Source: Gonatopus flavifemur (taxonomy: Eukaryota > Arthropoda > Insecta > Hymenoptera > Dryinidae). From it: a stretch of DNA of 64,000 nt. Below, piece after piece: positions 54,595-64,000 of this stretch. Position 1 is the first letter of the stretch; every line of letters begins with the position of its first letter. The translations under genes and the position numbers were made by a program. The notes under the pieces were generated by a model. It made no database searches and was not told the origin of the DNA. It saw only the letters and a list, made by a program, of their open reading frames with translations. Location of the stretch: the NCBI GenBank assembly GCA_018340375.1, contig JAFFJZ010000002.1:16696001-16760000 (forward strand). Direction: 5' to 3'.

Positions 54595-56820
54595 TTATAA
54601 ATTTCCAATTAACTCGTTTTTCCACAAGATCTATAAGAATTCATTAAAATATATTGGATATTTTCAATAGGGTTTGATAATTCAAACACCGCACGTGATA
54701 TAAGTATATTGTATCTTTGTTTACGATACGAAACACGAGTGATCTGCGGAAATGAGACTCATTACAAAGCACAGTTTGAAAAAATTGCCGTATAAAAGTA
54801 TACGAGAAGCACACGATTAACTTTACACGTTTCTGTAATCGTAATGTTCCGAAGGTTATCTTATTCAATATGAGATCGATCTTGCATCCCATGTTCTCGT
54901 TCGAATACCCAACTTTGAGGAAATGGATTCGAGTCACGATACTCAACATTTTCCAAACCCGTACGAGTTGGTGATTATATGAAAAAGAATGTGACAGACA
55001 CGTTTAGAAATATGTTCACAAAGGCTGCTCGAAATCCATTCCTTTGTTTTCTCGAAGATCAACGACCTCTAGCTTTACAGTTCATTTTACGGATACGATG
55101 CAGAGTTCGAACCAGGGATGGGCGATTAGCGCCGGGGCTGTGAGGTAATGACGGTCAATTCCTTTTTATAAAGAAATTTGTCAAGTTTTTATATAATTTT
55201 GATCAAAATTCGATAAAAATTCTATAAAAAAGCATCGATTCTTTCAAGATCGGTCATCACTATACTGTAATATAACTCAATATGATTTTGTATAAAATTG
55301 TTATCAAGTGTTGATCGATATTTCATACAAATTTATAGAAACTTGATACACATTTTATATAAAATCACATTCAATCATGTTGTAGCTCTCTAGTCCGATT
55401 AGAAAGACCTCAACTGAATTAGAACTTGATACAAAAAAATGTCTACCCGAGTGGAAACATCTTCGAAATTGTATATAATTATGTGTAACTTATATATAAT
55501 TATATATGAATTATATATAATTTTGGAAATTCTTCCATTCAAATAAATAATTGAATGAAATTCATATATAACTCGCGTAAATTCATCAGTTAAAATATAT
55601 TATTAGAAGTAATAGAATATATTAATAAAACTAATGCAATGTAGCTTTTGCACTTTGATTGCGCTTAGTTATAAACTTTGTATAAAAAGTTTATTCATTA
55701 AACTGTGAAAATTATGGGGAGTTTTTTTCCTGTTTAAGTAACAAATTCCGCCTCCGAATCGTCGAGAATTGTCTTTTTTTTTTTTAATCAAAAAATAGAA
55801 GACTTTCGAGATAAGCGATATTGAGAAATTATCCTCTCTTTTAGTTGTTGAATCATCTGAAGAATGTGAAAATAATTTGTCAAATCAGAGTGAAAAGTTT
55901 CCTATCCATGGTGCCTTCGAAATTCGCTGCCTTGAATTTTTGTTGAAATATTGTACAATGATTTTGTACAATCAAATCAATAACATTGTGTGTCGAATAT
56001 TGCTGAATAAATATTGCCCTGGCTTAAATAAATCACATCCATCAAGTAGTGATACATATTATCTCCTTTTAATAAACACTAGGAATAATTGTTTTGAAAA
56101 TAATAAATTATCTAAATCAACCTCATTCAAATGTATTCCGAATCCATTTAGTTGAAGCAGGAAATCCTTATCTGAAACTTTTCAACTGTGTTCATGAATG
56201 TATTTTGAAAAATAATTATGGAATTTTAACAAAGTTTGTTCACGAATGGGAGGTTTTTCATCACTTTTGGAATGATTCAACACCCAACACAAGATAGTTC
56301 CTTCAATCAAATTCCATATCCTTATGATGAAGGATGGAATCTACGACTAAAGTGAAGAAAAGCTTTCTATTATTCGCCCATGGATTTTTTCAGTGTTTCC
56401 GACCCTGATTTCTCATTCCAAGTACTCGGGGAAGACACTTCGGAAACCACCAACGCAGTTCCGCCCACCGTATCCACCGGTTTCGCCACTCATGGTTCAA
56501 ATAGCGTTCACCGAACTCGCTTCTTAATGATCTGGTCATGCCTGCAGCTACGCTCGCAGCTTTTCGATCTGAACAACACTCGCTTTGCTTACATATGGTA
56601 ATAGATCGCTCATTAATTTTATAGAATTTACTAACAAAATCAAATATCCCGTTGTGTGTGAAGAAGATTCAACCAGCCAATGCATATTGATATTTAAGAG
56701 CGTCTTTTGCTCTGGGAAATTGAACAATTCATACTTACTTTGTTTTTTTGCGGATATCTTGATCCTCAACGATGTGTTTCGTATGAGGATAGAATAATTA
56801 GTTTCGAACGGAGGAAAATG
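54595..56820. other. No gene recognised; AT-rich
   Basis: 55185-55550 is rich in TATAATTTTGAT/ATATATAATT words and contains a degenerate CCCGAGTGGAAA tip at 55446. Several open frames of 60-90 codons are present without recognised content or repeats. Confidence 0.35.
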
Positions 56821-56825
56821 ATTTT

Positions 56826-58290
56826 TTACTACAGCGGCTGCACACTGTAAAAAAAGGTTTGAATTCTAATATAAAATTGGTTATGAAATTCCAAATGAAT
56901 GCAAGTTGAATCGTATTTAATATAAAATAGCACTAATATTTCATGTTACTATTTTAATGTTCACAAACGTATTTGAATTTTGATCAGTATTATTATAATT
57001 CAAAATATTTTGTATTAAAATTCTTTATTAAAATTAAAATTCCAACATGCTTCGTAAGATTCAGTTCTACAATTTGAATTTTCTTTTACATGGTTGAATT
57101 TTGCAGTGTAGTATGAAATTTCAATAACAACCATATGAAAATTCTAAATGAATGTGAAAAATTCAAATCATTTTTGTGAAATTTCAAACACATTTTGAAT
57201 ATTCAAAATTTCATTTATGAAATTTCAATAACATTTTGAATATTCACAATTTTATTTATGAAATTTCAATAGTTTCGTTGAAAAATAATACACAAGTGTA
57301 TGAATTCACTGTGCGCCGAAGTCACTGCGCATGTCTTCTGCAGATCCACGCTTTATAATCGTACCTGCAAAATGATAAAACCTTCTTCGGCAAAATTGAT
57401 AAATCACGTGGTGATAATTTGTGCATTGAAAATCATCTGTTTTGATGATAATCAAGTTCACTAAGATGCTAAATATTTTTCAGAATTCAATTACAAAGTT
57501 TTGGATTGATATATTGATGTATATCCACATGAGAACCATCAACTGAATTTCATCTTCAATATTAACTTTTGAACTACAATGTTTTCAATATGATCTTTGT
57601 ATCTTCCTTATATACAAATATATAAATATATATAAGAAAGATGTACAATAATATGAAGGAAGCTCGAATCGAGATTTCACAATCCCAGAATCCCGGAATT
57701 TTATTCCCTAATTTAGAAATAATCTTACATATTTATAATACAGATATGCGAATTGTATTGAAAATACGATAGTCAAAAAATCAGTACTGAATATGAAAAT
57801 TAGTATTTTGATTTTTCATACTTCCCAGTATATGAAAGTTCAATTAATAGGTTATAAAATTTACGATAATCATTTGAAATTTTGATACCTATTCATAATT
57901 AATTTTCAAAAGGATTTCATTGAAAATTCAACAATCGTTTTGAAATTTCATACTACCATGAAATGATTCACACATTTTCAAAACCTCTTCTTGAATTTTA
58001 ATGAATTGTTTCTTTGAAAATTCACAACCAAATGTATGTGTTAATTGCTTCACATACTTTTCTATTAAATTTCATACAAAAATTTTTCACAGTGCAAGCA
58101 AATTTGTTGTACTTATCAAAATATTCACTCCAGCAGCTAAGATGTTAGCTGTATTAACAAGTTTGTTTATGGCAGTAAAAAAATTTAGTTGTGTAAATCA
58201 TATTTTTTACTCCTGTGGCAATCTTTCTTTATAGACGCTATAGTAATAGACCAATTTTTGATGGTAGCAATACTTTTTTCTCCGTGCAAG
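56826..58290. mobile_element. CACGGAG-family MITE split by the 56843 element
   Basis: The left part TTTTTACTACAGCGGCTGCA and the right part from 58097 (AGCAAATTTGTTG, TTTAGTTGTGTAAATCAT, ending TTTTTTCTCCGTG at 58287) join to give the reverse of the 31072 copy. Confidence 0.75.
56843..58094. mobile_element. CACTGTAAAAAAA non-autonomous element, CA duplication
   Basis: Tips CACTGTAAAAAAAGG and AAATTTTTCACAGTG, CA at 56841-56842 and 58095-58096. The host MITE reads through cleanly when it is removed. The interior is dominated by TGAAATTTCA and TTGAATTTT words. 1252 bp, no transposase. Confidence 0.85.
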
Positions 58291-58589
58291 AGTACCAAAC
58301 ATCAAGTGATTTCCACCGAGTAACGGATTGAGAAATTGATTGGTTAGCCCCACGAATTTATCAAAAGATGTAAGCGAAGCTGCTTCATTTATTTGTGAAT
58401 TCGAATCACCGAATTTCACTGCCTATGCAGTAGTTTTGTTTTTCAAAATATCTTGAGGAACTATTTAGGGAAGTTTAAGAAGCCTTATACACTGTTGAGA
58501 AAAAAAATTAACATCGAATTGATGGACTTAGATACACACCAAGATTGTGTAGAGATTATACTCAAATCGGTGTGAATTTTCCAAATGCA

Positions 58590-58945
58590 ACACAAATTTT
58601 ATGTCTGAAAGATATTTCAAAGCAAACTTAAGAAGTCTGGTGCAACACGAGAAGATATTTTCAACATATCTACAACAATTCTTACTTCTGGAAGATTTCT
58701 CGAAGATGTCTAGAAGATATCATTCCGGAAGATAAGTTTTAAGTCTTCTAGAAGATATTTTTTAGATGTCTTTTAGTGGTAAAAACTGTTTTAGACAACT
58801 TAAAGATATCTTTTTGTATTGCATAAGACTTCCTCAATTAGGTGCTCCAGCGAAGATTCGCTGTGCGGTCTTCCACGGCTTGCAAAATTTATTCAATACT
58901 TCTTCAAGTTGCTTTGAGATATCTTTCAAACGTGGAATGCTGTGT
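58590..58945. repeat. AAGATATCTT-word element fragment
   Basis: GAAGATATTTT, AGAAGATATCATT and AAAGATATCTTT words. It shares ACTGTTTTAGA(C/T)A, TTGCATAAGACTTC and TTGAGATATCTTTC with 7710-7945 in order, with about 60 bp of different sequence inserted near 58845. Confidence 0.6.
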
Positions 58946-58959
58946 GGATGGTAAATCAG

Positions 58960-61900
58960 GGTTAAGTCTTCCACTGGTTGAAGATGAGTCAAGGAAGTAT
59001 AATTGATACAATTAAGTGATGAATCAATTATACTCCCTTGCTTGAATTAACCAAATTTTTAGTAGCTCTCATTAGGAATATTCAGATGGAATGATTCCAT
59101 TCTCACTGAGGCCATCCATATCTTAACCTAGGTAGATCTTTGTAAAATATCACAAGGTCAACCTGATAATAATTTCTAATTGTGGATACTCATAGCAACG
59201 TTTGAAAGAGTGATATATGAATAGAACGATGAAAGCATAGAAATCGAATCGATCAATTCACAGTGAAATTCAAAACCAAATAGCAGACAAATGGACACAA
59301 GGACTCAATTTAATAATAGTCAAAGATTAAGCAAAACATTTCAAATGACTTTCATTCTGTATCGTAGTTCTTGTATTTACATATTCACAAGGTGGATCAA
59401 AAGTTTGTTCGGTACAAAGTAGCGTACGACCAATGGATAGTATTAAAAGTATCATCAAGTCTGTTTTTATACGGTCGAACAGGCGAATCATCTAACCTAC
59501 TTCATGAGCCACCTTGCGCTCTCTTTTTCCCTGTCGCCATGCATCATGTTATCACGCCACGCACAATTGAATCAAGGAAATCGGAAAGGACTGGTCTGCT
59601 CGGATTTATTATTTATGTATTGATCTTTTTCCCCTTGCAAGAAAATAGTTTTCAATCATATTTCGATGTAACGCATCCATCGCAAATACTGAAATTCAAA
59701 AGGAATGCTATGAAAGTGTTCTTATATTATTAATCTTTTCTTCTCCAAAACATGTTTCAAAACGCTAATGAACTGGAAGCATTAGAAAAGTAAATTCAAA
59801 GTATTTCCGTTTTAGAATAATAAACCAGTTTTGCCATCCTTAGGTTTTTAAATACAAAATGGATAAAAATATTGTATACTCGAGCAATAAAATTTTGTAT
59901 CCAACACAGGTTATCAAAATAGTAGTCCTATTAGAGTTAATAATAAATGGTGAATGAATTTGTTGATTCTTGACTCGTCTGATACGTAAAGGAGATGATA
60001 AAGTGTACGGTTTCCAGCCGTAAACTAATCAGAATTAACCGTCATCTGATACGAGTCGATATAAGATCTCTTTAACCATTCATAAAAGAAATTCTTAATG
60101 AGAAATATTCTAATGCAAATCATTTTGGAATTCACATAAGATTTAAAACTCCAATCGACGTATTAAATCTCCAGTATTAAACTTTCGTTAGCGTGTGGTT
60201 TCAGTTAGCAAATGCAAGTGTCTTAACCGGTTTCAATTATTACCAATCAACGACAACTTCTAAATAAGACCTATTCAACATTCCAACAATTTAAATCTAA
60301 AATTTGTCAAATCTCGTCCCTCACAATGCTGTTACATATGCACTTTTTCGCCATTCATTGTATATGGTAAAATATTCGATTGAATTCTCTCAGGATGATA
60401 TTCAGAGCAGCATTCATCTTATTGTTCAAATTTGGACATGGTTGTAATTCTGAGACATACAGGAGTTCCTGGAACTTTATTCTCAAACCTATAATAATTT
60501 TTATCTCACTTCCTGGTGAAATTGAGTACGAGTTGTAAGAGATGAATCAGGAACACAGAAAAAAATTACCATGAAATGAGAGATAAAATTTCGGCAATGT
60601 TTATGTGTCATAAAACTACCTTCATTACAAGGATTCGTCCTGTATATATCTTTCTTCGTATGATAATAAAAGAACACCAAGTGATTTATTCCAGCACGTT
60701 CGAGGATTCGAAATCGTTAATTACCTCTCAAACATTCAAATGAAGGTGTATTGAATTTTTCATTGAAGCCTTTCATTTATTTCACTTTCGTATTCGATAC
60801 ATTCACTATCGAATTCAAACATCAAATATATAAAAATAAAATATTCAAAGTTCAGTTGGCGCCAGGCTACTATTTGGCACGGAAATAGCATACAACGAAT
60901 GTTACATCTAGAACCCTAATATTGAATTTCAACAGAAGACTATAAAATTTGAATTCATATAAAATTCAGTGCGGTAGATCAAAGTTCGGTTACGGTACAT
61001 CAATTTTTTAATTGGTTGGTCCCCAAAAGAGTCAAGATCTTCGAATGCTTGAGCGGACACCGGAGGCTCCAAACATGTCCATCCATTTGTAACATATTAA
61101 TTCGTTCATATTGTCCTGTTTGGGGTATATAAACATCGATTATATCACTGATTAATAGCCTTTTTGGTTCTCAAGCGGCACACATAGCGTGAAAAAAAGG
61201 CGATTTTTGGGAATTAAAAGAAAAAATTTACTGGATCAATTGTTTTAAAACTTTATATTTTGAGGATTCACAGTAAAATTTTTGAACAAAAAAGTTGAAT
61301 ATTTTTTTAGTTACACGCGATCTCCGACGGCGTTGAAAAAACAAAGGTCACCCACTGCTGCAGTGATTCCAGCCTTCTCCGTGGATGAAACCTGAACAAA
61401 AAAATATCCGTACAATGACCTACGGTTGAAAAAAAAATAAATAAAAAATTGACAAAATGGCGGCGTTTTGAAGAGAGAAGTTGAATTTTACCCAAAATTT
61501 TGGTCATTTTTGGCCTGCCAAAATTCGATTTTTGATCAGATCAAAAAACTGGTGGGTCATTGTACGGAGAACTATATAAAGAAGATACAGAAAAAATTTG
61601 ATGGCAATCGGATCATTTGTCTCCGAGTAATCACTGCAGCAAATTCGAAAAATGCTGTGCCGAGAAAAACGCGTTTGAAGATAAAATGATACGCGTTTTC
61701 ACTGCTATAAATGGATTAAAATCATACTCACAGCTAATCTGTTATCCCAAGCCCATATAACTCACCTTCCTCTTCTTCAAAAAGTGCTTGTTGAGCTGAA
61801 AAAGCTCTCCTTCGAGATGATCGTTACCCCCTCTTTTGAAGCAGCCCGTTGGTGATCAACGATTCGTAGTCTCGTCCCATCCTTAAATGGCTGTAACTCA

Positions 61901-62285
61901 GAAACTATTTGAGATATCAATTTAAAATTTTAGTATGTTATTTTGAAAGGTATAACCTATCGAAATATGATTCGAAAAATCGATTTTTCGAAAATTTTAC
62001 ATTAGGTGTGCCCCTTAAGGTTTGGAAACTGATTCGAGATGATCATGATGTCCTGAACATGAAAATAATGTCAGATATCTTGGATTTGCTCTATTTTTTA
62101 TAAATAGATTATATCGATTACGTAAATTATATATCGAAAAATTATAAAAATTGAGCCAACCCAAGAAATTTAACCTTGTTTTCATATATAGCACCGGAAC
62201 TTCACAAACCAAAGAACAATATTTTGTTTTGTCCTGGGTATTCAAAGTTATCCCATAAAACAAATTTTTCATTCATTCTAATTCA
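58960..62285. other. Long stretch without recognised genes or elements
   Basis: A 120-codon plus-strand frame (59371-59733) has no recognisable domain. 61150-61990 contains GACAAAATGGCGGCG and TGGTGGGTCATTGTACGG words with an inverted echo (CCGTACAATGACC), possibly an old repeat. No TA/CA/TG-flanked tips were found. Confidence 0.35.
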
Positions 62286-62294
62286 ACAGATTCT

Positions 62295-62550
62295 ACACTG
62301 TTAAAAAACGTCTTGAATTTAATACGAAATTCTTTATGTACTAGCTATCATATTATCATATTGAATTCAATAATAGTTTTTGAGTTTAATGATAATGATG
62401 AAAGTTCCAAATTTTCTTTCTGGAATGTAAGAATTGTTTATCAAATTCCACAAATATATTATTAAAATTGAGAAGAAAATTCTCAACCTCGAAAAACAAA
62501 AAATTCTTAGCATTGAGAATTACATTATTGAATGTAATATTTTATTGTGA
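62295..62550. repeat. CACTGTTAAAAA-ended repeat, relative of 30673
   Basis: Tip CACTGTTAAAAAACGTC after TA, followed by the blocks shared with 30673-30845. TTGAATTCAATA words. Right end not identified. Confidence 0.5.
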
Positions 62551-62770
62551 CCTTCAAATGAGGCTGCAACTGGCAGCCGTAGAGTTAGCAGCTGATTGTT
62601 ATAACTTTCGACACAACATTTTTATTAAGGATTTAAGTATTTAAAAAATGTAGTAGAACGCTGCTCAATCGATTTCTGGTATAAAAAAACCTCCAATAAC
62701 GTTCAAACGAAAGTTACAACAATCGGCTGCTAGCTTTAAGGCTGCTAGCTCCATGAACTTCAATGAACTG

Positions 62771-63029
62771 CCTGAGTAGAAAAATTGTATGGCCAGCCTC
62801 ATGTTCATTATAGGCCCAATCGGCGGTGATAGGGCTCACCTTATTCTGGCACACCTGATCTGGTCCTGGTGAGGCCATGATTTGGTGAGCCTGATTAGGG
62901 TTAACCAGTTAGTTAATTACATCGGGCTCTGATACAACCGTGCGTTACATTCCACATCAGGGCCTGATTTGTGAGAAGGCGTTCCAGATCTGGTCCTGAT
63001 CGAACACCCAATATGAATTTCTACTCGGG
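62771..63029. mobile_element. CCCGAGTAG element, TG duplication
   Basis: Left CCTGAGTAGAAAAATTGTAT, right TGAATTTCTACTCGGG, with TG on each side. Interior words CTGATCTGGTCCTG and GGCCTGAT recur. 259 bp. Confidence 0.65.
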
Positions 63030-63034
63030 TGTTT

Positions 63035-64000
63035 ATGCAAAAAACTTTATAATATTCTTATGAAGTTTCAGGCAATTTTTGCTAACACGACATGTATTTA
63101 TTCGAAGTATATCATTTTTCTTAGACAAGGATTATAGAGTTTTGAAAAATACACGTAACACGGCCCCCAGTAGTCAGGAAATTCCAACGGAATGGTCAAT
63201 TACGTATCTCATTTGAATAGAATACTCAATGAAAAGATGACAAAATTACAGGTCTGAACACCCTATAGGGTATACTGATACTACAATTCATATCCATTAG
63301 CTTTACGTTGCAGAAACAATGACTAATACTCTGTCGTTCATGTACTTCCTTGATTTACGACACCTGTTTCTCGCAACCTCAAATGACGAATGTTTCAATC
63401 CTTTGTTTCGTTCCAAAATCATGAGAATGGAATATCCGCAAAATCTGATTAATCGAAGAGTAGATCTAACGTATCATTAGCTAGAGCCCACATACATTAA
63501 ATACAAAACGATCGATATGATCACTGTGGTCACTTTGTGATCAAAGTCTGACTCATGACCAAGTTCCAGATGTTTAAGAAGAATATTTAAAAGCATAATA
63601 ATGCTCTTGAGAGTAAGCGCATTGATCATTAGCCGTACCCAGTATTAACACTATACTTATTGTATTTTATACGGAATACTAATGCGCGGGATAAAATATC
63701 ACGTAACTTTTTGATTCTGTGTCATAAAGGCGTTCCCACCATTCAGCGATAAATCCTTTTATTTCAACTCTCATGTACAGTGCTGATGTTTTCAAATAAA
63801 ATTGTTTCGATTCATCATCTTGTATCAATGACATCGTAGAATACCGGGAGTTTCAGAATTAGCTGAAAAAACTTCGTATACACAGTAAAAAGTGAAACTT
63901 AAAGTGATCCCGAATATCAGCTTAAAAATGCAGCCAAAAGTAGCGCCTATTCCAACTGGAAGTAAGCAATGAAGAAGACTGAATTTCAGTCAATTTCATC
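63035..64000. other. No gene recognised to the window end
   Basis: AT-rich. A CACAGTAAAAAGTGAAAC tip after TA at 63879-63880 may open an element that continues past the window. Confidence 0.35.

Noticed and set aside
59371..59733. 120-codon plus-strand frame
   Set aside because: No recognisable domain, no splice or promoter context, and expected by chance in 64 kb of six-frame translation.

Overview
The window reads as nuclear DNA of an insect, with a hymenopteran-like feel but no decisive marker. It is visibly AT-rich. It holds one recognisable host gene with short spliced introns, three mariner-type transposase loci, and a very dense population of small inverted-repeat DNA transposons (MITEs) nested inside one another. 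No bacterial, viral or organellar gene, rRNA gene or CRISPR array was seen. Almost all other open frames are short and explained by transposon repeats. Layout: 1-3400 has a CACGGAG MITE end, a hAT MITE with an 8-bp duplication, and two foldback repeats. 3405-4695 is a complete, apparently intact mariner (DD34D transposase of 348 aa, near-perfect 27-bp terminal inverted repeats, TA duplication). 5375-9973 is a run of nested MITEs. 11441-16100 has hairpin MITEs and sequence built from reiterated short words. 16559-19326 has a CCCTGG element and a 2.4-kb non-coding element with 72-bp tandem repeats. 20523-22142 (minus strand) holds the only clear host gene, an RNF14-like RWD/RBR E3 ubiquitin ligase in three exons. 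22424-26495 has hAT MITEs, a large nested foldback complex, and TTAA-flanked hairpins. 27566-29752 is a nest: a TA-flanked element holds a Penelope-like remnant with a 13-bp duplication, which holds a mauritiana/mori-type mariner killed by one visible stop codon. 30847-32548 and 34793-39166 carry more MITEs, including a Mutator-like element with a transposase remnant. 40576-48846 has a four-element nest, a roughly 1-kb palindrome and further elements. 51570-54085 has an irritans-type mariner pseudogene split by a non-autonomous element. 56843-58094 is another member of that group, inserted into a CACGGAG MITE. 58300-64000 is mostly featureless. How the parts relate: the main signal is transposon biology. 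Many small elements end in CAC(T/G)G and duplicate a 2-bp target that is always pyrimidine-purine (TA, CA or TG). Two of them sit in recognisable hosts, so the empty site can be read. Several families share near-identical tips but each carries its own reiterated subterminal word, such as AAGATATCTT, AAGAATTCTT, GAGTGAAA or TTTTTCCTAA. Coordinates of element ends come from reading terminal repeats and target duplications by eye. Family names rest on duplication length and protein motifs, not on database searches.
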